DNA of 64,000 bases from NCBI RefSeq assembly GCF_033115175.1, contig NC_084836.1:64099097-64163096 (forward strand), in the 5' to 3' direction. Below are positions 10,845 through 22,116 of this stretch, piece after piece. The position numbers and the translations under genes were made by a program. Numbering within the stretch: position 1 is the first letter of the stretch; every line of letters begins with the position of its first letter. The notes beneath the pieces were generated by a model. It was not told where the DNA came from. It saw only the letters and a program-made list of their open reading frames with translations, and searched no databases. The stretch is from Lepus europaeus (lineage: Eukaryota > Chordata > Mammalia > Lagomorpha > Leporidae).

Positions 10845-11095
10845 TTCTTAAAATGTAAAAATAAGACACATTTATTATAGATAAAAATGTTGAAAGATAA
10901 AAATAAAGATAACTGAAATTGCATCACTGTTGGCATCTTGATTTACATGTTTTCAGTTATTTTGACCTATACCTTTTACAGAATTTTCTTCAAATGTAAA
11001 AATAAGACATATTTATTATAGATAAAAATACTGAAAGATAATTTGAAATTACATCACTGTTAGTATCTTGCTTTATGTATTCTCAGTTATTTTCT
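10845..11095. repeat. Two-copy tandem duplication, period about 141 bp
   Basis: TGTAAAAATAAGACA followed by ATTTATTATAGATAAAAAT occurs near 10,853 and again near 10,994. In both copies GAAAGATAA, CATCACTGTT and CAGTTATTTT follow. The copies are about 85-90 percent alike. One carries roughly 11 extra bases. Confidence 0.8.
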
Positions 11096-11440
11096 TTTTT
11101 TTTAAAGATGTATTTATTTATTTGCAAGTCAGAGTTACACAGAGAGAGGAGAGGCAGAGAGAGATAGAGAGAGAGAGAAAGATATGTCCTCCATCCGATG
11201 ATTTACTCCCCAAATGGCTGCAACAGCCAGAGCTGCGCCAATCTGAAGCCAGGAGCCTGGAGTCTCTTCTGGGTCTTCCCATGCAGGTGCAGGAGCCCAA
11301 GGACTTGGGCCATCCTCCACTGCCTTCCCAGGCCACAACAGAGAGCCAGATTGGAAGTGGAGTAGCCAGGTCTCGAACCAGCGCCCACATGGGATGCCAG
11401 TGCTCCAGGCCAGGGAGTTAACCCGCTGAGCCAGCCCCTC
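11096..11440 (-). mobile_element. Older CSINE
   Basis: Reverse copy from TTAAAGATGTATTTATTTATTT to GCTGAGCCAGCCCC, with the usual centre GGCCATCCTCCACTGCC. It abuts the second copy of the tandem duplication. Confidence 0.9.
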
Positions 11441-11856
11441 TCAGTAATTTTCGAGCTATATTTTTAACAGAACTTGGATCATTCTCAAAATAATCTATAT
11501 TTTATTTAAACATATACTGTGAACACTTTCCCATTCATGAAGCATTGCCTTCTGCAATTTGACCGTTACTGTCTACTGTTTCACCCTTATTGTGGAGGGG
11601 TTGGATGCCTGAAATTTTTTGAGCAAGAGAATTGAGGTTGTTATGAAAAAGTATTCTGAAAAGAAGTTACAGGTGGAAGGAAGTTGGAGGTGGAGGAAGT
11701 CGGAGGTGCAAGACCCATTTAGAGGTCCGTGTGATCGCCTGTGCCAGACCGCCCTTCCCTGCTTCCGGGAGCTCCAGGAAAGACTGAGAAATGCGACCGT
11801 GGCAGCTCAACAAACGCATGTGCTCAGATACAGAGGTCCAGGGCACAGGAGTTGCC
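11441..11856. other. Unclassified intergenic stretch
   Basis: An open frame crosses this stretch but runs on into the LTR and SINE. It shows no domain and no splice context, so it is not called as a gene. Confidence 0.4.
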
Positions 11857-12635
11857 ATGGTTTGGGTGTGGTGGGTCTCCCAGGGTTGGTGTATTGGGAG
11901 ATTGGTCCCCGAGAGGTATTGGGAGGTGGTATGGAACCTTCAAAAGATAGGGCTTGGGGCTGCCTGAAGCGCCGGCATCTCACATGGGCGCCAGTTCAAG
12001 TTTCGGCTACTCCTCTTCTGATTCAGCTCTCTGCTATGGCCTGGGAAAGCAGGAGAAGATGGCCCAAGTCCTTGGGCCCCTGCACCCACGTGGGAGACCT
12101 GGAGGAAGCTCCTGGCTCCTGGCTTCAGCTCAGCGCAGCTCCGGCTGTTGTGGGCTACTGGGGAGTGAGCTAGCAGATGGAAGACCTCTCTTTCTCTCTC
12201 TCTCTCTGCCTCTCCTTCTCTCTATCTGTAACTCTGACTTTCAAATAAAATAAATAAATCTAAAAAAAAAAAGAAACAAACAAACAAAGATAGGGCTTTA
12301 GGTCATTGAGGGTGTACCCTTGACAGGGACTAAGGTTTTGCTCATGGGGCCCTATTAGTTCTCTCAAGAGCATTTTGTTATAAAAAACTAGAGAGCCTAG
12401 TCTCTCTAGTTTCCTGTTTCAAGATGTGACGTTCTCCCACACACACACTTCCACCATTGCCACCTGCCATGAGGTGACACAGCTAAGTTGGGGGGTCGGA
12501 GAGAGGACCCTCATTTGAGCCACAGCCACGCAGTTTGGACTATGAACCTCCAAAACTGTGAGCTAAAGAGAACTCTTCTCTTTACAAAGTTAGCCCACTT
12601 CGTATTCCATTATAGTAACAGAAAGCTAACAACAG
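11857..12635 (+). mobile_element. MaLR-type LTR split by a CSINE
   Basis: Starts with CATGGTTTGGGTGTGGTGGG, carries GGGAGGTGGTATGGAACCTT, and after the SINE resumes with GGTCATTGAGGG, GCCATGAGGTGACACAGC, AAAACTGTGAGCTAA and TATTCCATTATAGTAAC. These are the landmarks of MLT1/MST-like solitary LTRs. No internal retroviral sequence is seen. Confidence 0.7.
11956..12285 (+). mobile_element. CSINE, 5'-truncated, inside the LTR
   Basis: Lacks the first ~45 bases and begins at GGGCTGCCTGAAGCGCCGG. Perfect AAAGATAGGGCTT duplications at 11943-11955 and 12286-12298 show it was truncated at insertion rather than by later deletion. Confidence 0.93.
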
Positions 12636-13042
12636 AGGAGAGAAGCCTGGAATGAGTCCTGCAAGAGCTTAGGGGTGGGGGCAGAGGGCCCGGAGGTCTG
12701 GTAGGGATTCCTTAGGGCAGAAGGGAGGCTTGGGAGGAGCAGTGGGGATGGGGCACGGGGCCTCAGCAGTTGCTGGCTCACCTGGGAGAAGACAGTACTG
12801 ACCGCGAACTCCTTCCTTCTCTTTCTTCTTTCCCTTTCCCTGTGAGGACCCATTCCCCAACCCTTACAGAGAAAGACCAGCCCAAAGGACCTCCAGCCCC
12901 AAGGAGGGTGACTCTGTGGAACTGCTGCTGCCCGACTTCCAGTTTTGGAAATAACCTTTGACAACTTCCTATTTATCTCCCTCATCACTTCATGCTTTGT
13001 CAGCTGCTGCTTCCAAGCTGTTTCTTTTTAGAACACATACGT
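12636..13042. other. Unclassified, GC-moderate stretch
   Basis: Contains purine-rich and pyrimidine-rich runs, with no exon or repeat that I can name. Confidence 0.4.
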
Positions 13043-13364
13043 GGGGCCGGTGTTGCGGTACAGCAGGTTAAGCCACTGCCTGCAGTGCCAGCATCCCATT
13101 CGAGCACTGGTTTGAGTTCCAGCTGTTGCACTTCCAATCCAGCTCCCTGCTAATGCGCCTGGGAAAGCAGCATAGGATGGCCCAGGTACTTGGGTCCCTG
13201 ATTACCCACACAGGAGACTCAGATGGAGTTCCAGGCAACTGGCCCAGCCCTGGCTGTTGTGGCCATTTGGGAAGTGAACCAGCAGATGGAAGCTCTTTCT
13301 GTCTCTCTATGTATCTCTGCCTCTCCCTCTCTCTCTGTAACTCTGCCTTTTAAATAAATATTTT
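13043..13364 (+). mobile_element. Older CSINE
   Basis: Head GGGGCCGGTGTTGCGGTACAGC to TTTTAAATAAATATTTTTAAA. A short ACATAC repeat flanks it. Confidence 0.88.
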
Positions 13365-13375
13365 TAAATAAATAA

Positions 13376-13433
13376 GACATACACATGTGCACACACACAC
13401 AAGCAAACACACACAACAGATGTGTGCACACAC
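13376..13433. repeat. Degenerate CA-rich repeat
   Basis: CACATGTGCACACACACACAAG and related units follow the SINE tail directly and may have grown from it. Confidence 0.8.
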
Positions 13434-14729
13434 TCTCTTTAGCAACAAATTTCTGCTTCACTTTCAAGGCCTCTCTCACCTGCTACTTTCTCTAAAAAAA
13501 ACTTTCCCTAAATTCTTGGCTCCCTGCCTGCACCCCCAGTACTGGCTCCTTCTCTAAGCCCACAGTCCAGCCCAGCCCTGGTTTGTTCTCTCCAAACGCA
13601 GGCATCCTCCGCTCCCCGCCTGTGTGGCCTCAAGGCATCCTAGCAGCTCACTTGTGTTAAATGGACACCAACTTGAAAAATAAAAGCAAAAGGAATTGGA
13701 GAAAGGGTTAGGGGATATCCATGGCACCATTTTCTATCCTGTACCTGGCGTGTTCCACTTCAAACAGAACTTTGTTACCCCTGCCACCCACGCCAGCAAC
13801 CCCCAGCACATCCCAATGAGCAACTCCTCACAGCGCAAAGATCTGAAGTGGCCGTCTCTGCTCTCCTGGTCAATGAATATTTATTAAGCAACTATTGTGT
13901 TCGAGGAACAGGTTCTTTCGGCAGCCCCCTTGAGACCTGCTGCAAGAGACAAATGTACACCCAGACACCGAGCAATGACAGCCGAGGTGCATCTAGCTTT
14001 TCTTGTGCAGCTCATGCATTCAGAATCATTTCATCCTGTCCCAGCTTTCCGTGTACCTTTTAAACTTTTATAACTTAGGCTGTCAGCATGATACGAGCCA
14101 TGGAGAAAGAGCTTTTAAAAGGCTATTAAAGTCAGCGAGAATTTTGTTGTTTGCCATCGTTCCTGGGCCTAATGAGAAGTGAGTATAATACGAGAGAAGC
14201 AGAGTGTGTCCTCAGACCCAGGGAACTGAAGGCCTTGTCTCCTGTCACCAAATTCGTCCATCTTCCGCACTAAATTGCATTGACATACAAGTTCCATTTC
14301 TAACTTATCAAGAAGTTTACAAAGCAGGCTTTATGCAGAGAAAAGGGCTGGGGTCGGTGGGGGAGCCCAGGGACACACAAAGGAAGGGGTCTTCCTCCAC
14401 GGAGACTTAGGAAGACGTGGTGTTAGGGGTGAGAAGAATAAAAACAACGGAGAGGGCAAGAGGCAGGTCCAGGCACAATGAAGCTGAAATAAAGGCTGAG
14501 TCGTAGCCATGAATTTTGCCATCCACAAATGCCAAGAGCAGTGCCCAGGCTAGCAACGGAGATGGCTGAGCTGCACTGCATTGAGAAGGGCCTCAGGGGA
14601 CCAAGTGCTGGGGCGAGCACAGCCCACTCCACCTAGGAATCTGATTTCACAAAGAAGAGCAAGGCTCAGCGACAGGACGCCGCCAGGGATGCCCACAGCC
14701 GGTATCAAAGTCCCTGGGGTGACTCTGCT
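13434..14729. other. SINE-free intergenic stretch of 1.3 kb
   Basis: GAATATTTATTAAGCAACTATTGTG near 13,876 looks like an L2/MIR-type relic. The rest is unclassified single-copy sequence and a candidate for a conserved non-coding element. Confidence 0.4.
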
Positions 14730-14962
14730 TCCCACCCTGCTTCCTGCTAACGCAGACCCTAGGAAGCAGCAGATGGCAGCCCAGGTACTCGGGCCCCTGC
14801 CCCCCCGCCCCCCAAGGGAATCCAGGCTACTGGATTCTGCCTGGCTCAGTCCCAGCTGTTGTGGGCATTTGGGGAGTAAACCAGCAGACGGAAGATCAAT
14901 CTCTCTTGCTCACTCACTCTCTCTTTGTCTGTCTATGTCTTTCAAAGAAAGAAGCAATAAAT
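14730..14962 (+). mobile_element. Old CSINE, 5'-truncated
   Basis: TTCCTGCTAACGCAGACCC to a CTTTCAAAGAAAG tail, with a C-rich expansion near 14,803-14,813. Confidence 0.75.
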
Positions 14963-15756
14963 GAGTGTTTTCAATGCTGCAAATGGAATAAAGAAAAAAT
15001 AGTTTAACAATTTTTCAAAAGAAGGTATAATTTTTTAAAAAGAAGAGCAAGACAGGAGAGTATCCAGAAAGGTACTAGGGTCCAAAGGGACACAGCAGAG
15101 ACCCAAGTGTGTATCTAGGCATGGAGGGGAGGGCAGCCAGTGGACAGCAGACTCTGAGGACAAAGAAGGGACAGGCATGGGGAGGAATAAAGAGTGGGGT
15201 AGGGACAAGGGAGGGAACGAGATTCAGAACCACAGGAATTAGCCCTCCATAGGAGGAAGGACACTTACTCCATAAAACTGCAGGAGAGGAAATTATGTGG
15301 GTCCATGGGGAAAACAGCAAAGAGGGAAGATTTCTCATCTGGGTACCTTCAATTTTCTTTGTGGGGTCAAGGCACTCAGAACAATGATGAATGCTTACGA
15401 TAACTCCTGCGGAAACAAGACAGCTGGTTAAGGACGGAGATGCTGCTACAGCAAGTTCAGGGCTAGACCAGGAGCTCATTATGTTAGCAGAGAGTGAGAG
15501 AAACAATAGGGTCTGTTCTCCCCTGGGAAGAAAGCAGAGGCAGGAGCAGTGACAGACTGGAGGAAATGCCCAAGGGACCTGTGTCTCCCCATGAGGAACT
15601 CTGAGGTAGAAGAACAGGATTTAGGACGGAGTGAGACCAGTGTGGTGGAGCTGAAGACGGCTGAGGAGTGGCTCTGCATGCTGAAAGTTGAAGTTACGAC
15701 CTGAAGTTGCCTGAAGCAGAAATGAAAGTCACTGAGGTCAGGGAGATCAAGAAGCT
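14963..15756. other. Unclassified intergenic stretch
   Basis: Purine-rich on this strand, so the complement is open in places. No domain, splice sites or named repeat is seen. Confidence 0.4.
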
Positions 15757-16107
15757 AGGGCCCAGTGCTCTGGCGTAGCGAGTAAAGCCGCTGCCTGAGT
15801 GCCAACATCCTACATGGGCACTGGTTGGAGTCCAGGCTGCTCCACTTCCAATCCAGCTCTCTGCTATGGCCTGGGAGAGCAGTAGAAGATGGCTCAAGTC
15901 CTTGGGCCCCTACACCTACGTGGGAGACCCGGAGGAAGCTTCTGGCTCCTAGCTTCGGTTCAGCACAGCTCCAGCCATTGCGGTCATCTGGGGAGTGAAC
16001 CAGCAGATGGAAGACCTCTCTCTCTCCCTCCCTCTCTCTCTCTATCTCTCTCTCTGCCCCTGCCTCTCTGTAACTCTGCCTTTCAAATAAAGAAAAGAAA
16101 AGGGTGG
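15757..16107 (+). mobile_element. Older CSINE
   Basis: Complete from GGCCCAGTGCTCTGGCG to CAAATAAAGAAAAG. GAAGCTAG flanks both ends. Confidence 0.9.
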
Positions 16108-16251
16108 GGGGAAGCTAGATATCATATCATCCTCCTGAGCACTGAAGTTACCCAAAACCATGGCAAGACTGCAATGGAGGGGGAGCCAGGAGAACGCAGT
16201 GAGCACAGTGAGCACGTGGCTTTTCACTGCCCAGCTTCTGTTTCTCCCCTC

Positions 16252-16762
16252 TTGAAAAATTGTATTTATTTGTTTGAGAGGGAAAGAAGGAAGGGGAGGG
16301 AGGGAGGGAGAGACGGGATCCTCTTCACTAGTTCACTCTCCAAAAGCCTGCAACAGCCAGGGCTGATCTGGGGCCGAAATCAGACCAGCAAAACAGGGAT
16401 GCAGCCACTAGAGCCTTACCTCTGCTTCCCAGGGTCTGCACTGACGGGACGCTGGTATCAGGAGCCAGAGCTGGTACTCAAACCCAGGCAACTCTAGTGC
16501 GGGATGCAGACATCTTTTTATTTATTTATTTTATTTTTTGACAGGCAGAGTGGACAGAGAGAGAGAGAGACAGAGAGAAAGGTCTTCCTTTGCCGTTGGT
16601 TCACCCTCCAATGGCCACCGCGGCCGGCACGCTGTGGCCAGCGCACCACGCTAATCTGAAGGCAGGAGCCAGGTGCTTCTCCTGGTCTCCCATGGGGTGC
16701 AGGGCCCAAGCACTTGGGCCATCCTCCACTGCACTCCTCAGACATCTTAACCTTTAACATAA
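16252..16762 (-). mobile_element. Old CSINE split by a young CSINE
   Basis: The reversed tail and body run from 16,252 to about 16,510 (GGTCTGCACTGACGGGACG, ACTCAAACCCAGGCAACTC). The end resumes at about 16,740 (CAGACATCTTAACC) after the nested young element. Confidence 0.75.
16518..16738 (-). mobile_element. Young CSINE, 5'-truncated, nested
   Basis: Runs from TATTTTTTGACAGGCAGAG to CATCCTCCACTGCACTCC. CAGACATCTT at about 16506-16515 and again at 16740-16749 is the target duplication inside the older SINE. Confidence 0.88.
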
Positions 16763-17706
16763 ATGCCTAGCCTTCTTCCTCTGTTGATGTTACACTGTGA
16801 TTTCCTTTCAGGGACGGACCTCTCCGTATGGACTGCACCTTGCTTTTCTCTAGCCAAGGGTTGAGCACAGCACCACAGTCCAGTAAAAATCTCTCACTCT
16901 CTCTCTCTCTCTCTCTCCCCCACCCTCCTTCCATCTCCTTAGCTTTCCCTCTTGACTTTGAGCAGTACAGAACAGTGCAAACGCAAAGGGTGGCTAGGAC
17001 ACATCTATTTCAGGGTGGTGCCTGACAAACAAGGAGTTGTCACCATTGAGAGTCTTTCTCCAAGCCTGGATCTCCAGCCTTCAGTTCTTTGCACCACCAT
17101 CAGTAATTTTATGCATAATTTTTTTTGTTTTCATTAGCCAGAGTTAGCCTCTGTTGCTTGCCTAACTACTTGAGAACCTAACTATTACAATTATGAGATC
17201 ACTATAGATCTTGGTTTACCTGAACAGTCTCAATTGACCCTGTAGTAGTGTTACATGTGGCTAACATTTATGCTAAAATTTCTCCGGTCACAATGGAGTT
17301 TTATTTGCAGTCATTAAAATAAGCAGGGATGGGTCCCATTTTGTGCTTCTACATTCTACCATGCTTTGTTTGGAAGCAGTGGTGCGAGTTCTCACTTAAA
17401 CAAATAATTAAATCCAAAATAAAACAGCATTAGTGGATCTCTTTTCCCAAGTATTCCCAAAGTGCTTAATAATAAAACAAAAGGCAAGGTGTAAAAAATA
17501 AAATAAAATAAAATGCCAAGTGTGTTTGGGCATGAGCAGACAGGGACAGCTAACTCCTTCTGGTCTCAAATGGTCATCCCTACTGGTCACTCCGTGAACA
17601 AACCAGCCCACTGTTCATGGTCTGTACCATGGCCTGTGAGGTGTACATGCCCCGAGTTAAAAGCTTATGGGGGCAAGGAGAAAGTACAGATTAAGAGTAT
17701 ATGATG
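16763..17706. other. Unclassified intergenic stretch
   Basis: Carries a (CT)n run at 16,893-16,917 and an (AAAAT)n run near 17,497-17,514, but no gene or named element. Confidence 0.4.
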
Positions 17707-18048
17707 GGGGCCAGTGCTGTGGCACAGCAGGTAAAGCAGTCGCCTAGCAGTGCCAGCATCCTATATGGGCGCCAGTTCAAGTCCCAGGTGTTCCACTTCC
17801 AATCCAGCTCTCTGCTATGGCCTGGGAAAGCAGTGGAAGATGGCCCAAGTCCTTGGGCCCCTGCACCCACGTGGGAGACCCAGAAGAAGCTCCTGGCTCC
17901 TGGCTTCGAATAGGCGCAGCTCCAGGCGTTGCGGCTAATTGGGGAGTGAACCAGCAGATGGAAGACCTCTCTTTGTCTCTCTCTTTCCGCCCCTCTTTCT
18001 CTCTCTGTGTAACCCTGACTTTCAAATAATAAATAAATATTTTTAAAA
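17707..18048 (+). mobile_element. Older CSINE
   Basis: GGGGGCCAGTGCTGTGGCACAGC to AATAATAAATAAATATTTTTAAAA. Confidence 0.9.
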
Positions 18049-18083
18049 AGAGTGAGCTAGTATCATCCAGGGTATTTCAAAAA

Positions 18084-18087
<4 letters not shown>

Positions 18088-18119
<32 letters not shown>
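18088..18119. repeat. Long A tract
   Basis: An uninterrupted run of about 30 A bases at the 5' edge of an old CSINE. It is probably an expanded tail of another insertion. Confidence 0.85.
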
Positions 18120-18120
<1 letters not shown>

Positions 18121-18390
18121 ACTTGGGACACTTGTATCCCATACAGGAGCACCTGGGTTTGAGTCCCAGGTCTGCTTCTGATTCCAGCTTCCGGCTAAAG
18201 TGCACTGGGAGGTAGCAGGTGATGGCTCAAGTACTTGGGCCACTCTTGTAGGAGACCCAGACTGAGTCCCAGGCTCCTGGATTTGGCCCTTATCCAGCCC
18301 TGGCTGTTGCAGGCATCTGGAGAGTGACCCAGCAGATGGAGAAATCTCTGTCTCTCTCTCTGTGTCTTGCAAATAAATAAAATTTTAATT
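18120..18390 (+). mobile_element. Old CSINE lacking its head
   Basis: CACTTGGGACACTTGTATCCC to GCAAATAAATAAAATTTT. This is the oldest-type body (GGTTTGAGTCCCAGGTCTGC). Confidence 0.8.
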
Positions 18391-18942
18391 TCATCCTTAC
18401 AAAATCAAGATAGGAACAGAACAAATTAACAATGAGAACTCAAATTGTGAATCAGGTTTAATTTTGAAATTCTATAAGTGCATTTTGGATTTATGTCCAT
18501 ATATTCATATGGACTTATGGGAAGAACATTTTACAGAACTCCTATTTTTAATGTATAAACTTATATTCTTGACTTTTAAATCCAATTATTAAAATCAAAA
18601 TGAAGCTCTTGGAAGTTATTCTGTCAAAGGTGGAAAAATATGTGACATTGTGAATGTTACTGTAATTTCAGCTTTACTAAAACTGAATGTAATTAAGAAG
18701 GTCTATGATTTTGCAGAATCTAAATTTGGCAAATGTTTTTATTTGATTGATTTTTGGTTGTATATGTGTGTGTGTCAATTATCAGTGATTCATTCTTGCT
18801 AATGTCCCCTCTCATTAAGGGACATTAATTAGTATCAAACATAAGAATTCTGGTTAGGCTATATTTGTGTTTAAATCAATATTTTATATTAGTGTTTAAT
18901 CAATATTTAAATACAGAAGATTTTATGCTTTAATATTTTAGG
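18391..18942. other. AT-rich unclassified stretch
   Basis: Very AT-rich, with short direct repeats of TTTAAATCAATATTT near 18,870-18,915. No gene is seen. Confidence 0.4.
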
Positions 18943-18955
18943 CATATACTATTTT

Positions 18956-19277
18956 TTTAAAAGATTTATTTATTTATTTGAAAGAGTTACACAGAGAGAG
19001 GAGAGGCAGAGAGAGAGAGGTCTTCCATCCGCTGGTTCACTACCCAACTGGCCCTAACAGCCGGAGTTGAGCCGATCCAAAGCTAGGAGCAAGGAGCTTC
19101 TTCCAGGTCTCCCACGTGAGTGTAGGGGCCCAAGCACTTGGGCCATCTTCTACTGCTTTCCCAGGCCATAGCAGAGAGCTGGATTGGAAGAGGAGCAACC
19201 GGGACTAGAACCGGCACCCATATGGGATGCCAGCGCGTCAGGCCGGGGTTTTAACCCACTGTGCCACAGCACTGGCG
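18956..19277 (-). mobile_element. Older CSINE
   Basis: Reverse copy. ATATACTATTTTT before (about 18943) and after (about 19279) it is a clear target duplication. Confidence 0.92.
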
Positions 19278-19363
19278 GTATATACTATTTTTAATAAGAA
19301 TTTTCTTTTTCAAAATAGATTTGAGAAGAACTATTATGTTTTCCATTAAATTTAAAACTAATT

Positions 19364-19676
19364 TGTGGTGCACCAGGTAAAGCCACTGCTTACAACTCCA
19401 GCATCACATATGAGCACAGGTTCCTGTCCTGGCTGCTCCACTTCCAATCCAGCTCTCTGATAATGTACCTGGGAAAACAGCAGCAGGTGACCCAAGTACC
19501 TGGCCCCTGCCACTCACGTGGGAGACCTGGATGGAGTTCCAGGTTCCTGACTTCAGCCTGACCCAGTCTTTGCTGTTGTAGCCATCTGTGGAATGAACTA
19601 GGGAATAGAAGATCTCTCTCAGTCTCTCCCTCTCTCTGCCTTTCAAATAAATAAATAAATCTTTTAAAAAAAAAAC
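19364..19676 (+). mobile_element. Older CSINE, head slightly truncated
   Basis: Starts at GTGGTGCACCAGGTAAAGCC and ends AAATAAATAAATAAATCTTTT. AAAACTAATTT flanks both sides. Confidence 0.9.
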
Positions 19677-19817
19677 TAATTTTTTCTGTTACTATATACT
19701 TCAAACATTATATGACTATTATTTCAGCACCTTCTTTCATTCCCCAAAGCATCCTGGTTTTGACCAAAAATTCTTTGGTCCTCCTATATTTGGGATCATA
19801 TGCCATTTTCAACTTTT

Positions 19818-20147
19818 TTTTTTCTAAAGATTTATTTATTTATTTGAAAGTCAAAGTTACACAGAGAGAGAAGGAGAGGCAAACAGAGGTCTTCCATCTG
19901 CTGGTTCACTCTCCAACTGGCTACAACGGCCAGAGCTGAGCCTATCGGAAGCCAGGAGCCAGGAGCTTCCTCCAGGTCTCCCACGCGGGTGCAGGGGCCC
20001 AAGGGCTTAGGCCATCTTCTACTGCTTTTCCAGGCCATAGCAGAGAGCTGGATGGGGAGCGGAGCAGCTGGGACTAGAACTAATGCCTATATGGGATGCC
20101 AGCACTGCAGGTGGCGGCTTTACCCGCTACGCCACAGGGCCGGCCCC
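19818..20147 (-). mobile_element. Older CSINE
   Basis: Reverse copy from TTTTCTAAAGATTTATTTATTT to GCCACAGGGCCGGCCCC. Confidence 0.92.
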
Positions 20148-20418
20148 TGAACTGTTTTTTTTTTTTTTTCTTCCAATTAACTTTTTAAAAATATTTTCTC
20201 ATACTCAGAAATTTTCAAAACATTCCACTGTGTTTCTGTTCATGATGTGCTGTTCACCTCTCTGCACTTGTCTCCATCCTTCCCAGCCAAAAGTTTTAAA
20301 TAAACAACTTGTCTTAAAAGCCGAAAATAATTTTGCTACATTATAATCTGCTCTTTTCAATCTGACATATTGGTGCTGGAAAATTGCTTATATCCACTTG
20401 TTCTACAAATATTTACTA
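20148..20418. other. Unclassified intergenic stretch
   Basis: TATCCACTTGTTCTACAAATATTTACTATG hints at an old relic. No exon is seen. Confidence 0.35.
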
Positions 20419-20737
20419 TGTTTGGTGCAGGCATGACGGCATAGCTGGTAAAGCTGACACTCGGGACATCCATGTCCCATACAGAGTGCTGATTTGAGTC
20501 CCTGTTACTTTGGGTTCCAGTATGGCTTCTTGCTAATGTGTACCCCGGGAGGCAGCAGTTGATGGCTCAAGTGCTTGGGTCCCTGTTACCCATGTGGGAG
20601 ACCCAGATGGAATTCCAGGCTCCAGGCTTCAGCTTTGGCCCAGTCCTGCTGTTGGGGGTATTTGATCAGTGAACCAGTGGATTTTTCCCGCTCTATCACT
20701 CTACCTTTCAAGTAGATAAAAATAAACAAACAAACAT
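20419..20737 (+). mobile_element. Old CSINE
   Basis: GGTGCAGGCATGACGGCATAGC to AGTAGATAAAAATAAACAAAC. Oldest type, with GATTTGAGTCCCTG at the box B position. Confidence 0.8.
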
Positions 20738-20845
20738 TAAAATGTAAATTTACTGTGGTCTAGGTTGGCCTAGAGATAGCAGGTACTGAGAGACAAGACG
20801 TTGATTTTTTTTAATATAATTTTAATGTATTTCATTTCATTGTAC

Positions 20846-21117
20846 TTTAAAGATGCAAACAAACAAAAAAGACATAAAGAGCTCTTCCATCCGCTGGATC
20901 ACTCCCCAGATGCCCATAACAACCACAGCATGGGCCAGGCTGTAGCCAGGAGCCAGAAACTCCACCAGGGCTCCCACGAGGGCGGCAAGGACCCATGCAC
21001 TGGAGCCAGGATCCGCTGCTTCCCGGCACGTGATTTCACAGAAGGCCGGAGTCAGAAGGGGTCCAGGATTGAAACCAGGCACTCTGCATTTTAATTGCTA
21101 CGCTAGACACCCGCTCC
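20846..21117 (-). mobile_element. Old CSINE
   Basis: Reverse copy from TACTTTAAAGATGC to CTAGACACCCGCTCC. Internally diverged. Confidence 0.75.
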
Positions 21118-21471
21118 TTAGGTATCCATTTTTTAAATCAAAATGACAGCGCACCATTCACTGTTTGGTAGTCCTTTTTTCACTTTTGAAGTGCACTGTG
21201 AATACATGTATGCAATTCTCATATTAGACTAAATATTAATAAAGTTTGGGTGACTTTCATTTAATATCAATGTTTATATGTATCTTATAAATATTAATTT
21301 ATTGAATACTCTTAAATATGTAAAAATTTACATATTATTAAATATATTGTATTTGTAGTAAATATTCTCCTATGGCATGATTGCTGTGTTTTTGATATAA
21401 TATTTCCCCTATTTTGGGAAATACACATTATTTCTTAATTTTTCTGTATTACTTTTTTAAAATACAATTGT
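21118..21471. other. AT-rich unclassified stretch
   Basis: Contains runs such as AAATATTAATAAAG and AAATATGTAAAAATTTAC. No gene or named element is seen. Confidence 0.4.
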
Positions 21472-21732
21472 GGGGCAGGCATTTTGGTTACCCATTAAGA
21501 CACCACCCATTAGGGTTGGCATTGTGGTGTAGTAGCTTAATCCACCGCCTGCAAACCTGGCATCCCATATGGGTGCTGTTCAAGTCCCCAGCTGCTCTGC
21601 TTCTGATCCAGCTCCCTGCTGATGCACCTGGGAAAGCAGCAGAAGATGGCCCAAGTACTTAGGACCCTGCTCCTCAGATGAAGCTCCTGGCTCCTGGCTT
21701 CGGTCTGGCCCAGGCCTTGCCATTGCTCTTTC

Positions 21733-21770
<38 letters not shown>

Positions 21771-22113
21771 CCCCTCTAACTCTGCCTTTCAAACAAATAA
21801 AATAAAGCTTTAAAAAAAAAAAACCTGCATTCCATATTGGAGTGCCTGGAGTCAGGTCCCAGCTCCACTCCCAATTCCAGTCTCCTGCTAATATGCAGCC
21901 CACATGGTGGCAGGTGATGCCTCACACATTTGGGTCCCTGCCACCTACGTATGTGGGAGACCTAGATTGAGTTCCTGGCTCCTGGCTTCAGCCTGGTCCA
22001 ACCCTGGCCATTGTAGGCATTTAGGGAGTGAACCAGCAGATATGAGGTCTCTCTCTCTCTCATCCATATTCATTCTCTCTCACCCCACCAATCTCTCTGT
22101 CTAAAATAAATTT
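21472..22113 (+). mobile_element. Old CSINE split by another CSINE
   Basis: A short head (GTGGGGCAGGCATTTTGGTTACC) at 21,472-21,507 is continued at 21,826-22,113 by CCTGCATTCCATATTGGAGTG and AAAATAAATTTG. Confidence 0.7.
21508..21824 (+). mobile_element. Older CSINE nested in old CSINE
   Basis: GGGTTGGCATTGTGGTGTAG to AAATAAAATAAAGCTTTAAAA, with a long (CT)n at 21,736-21,765. Confidence 0.85.
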
Positions 22114-22116
22114 GTT

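Noticed and set aside
11619-12173. 184-codon open frame
   Set aside because: It runs through unclassified DNA into an LTR and then a SINE. It has no domain and no splice or promoter support.
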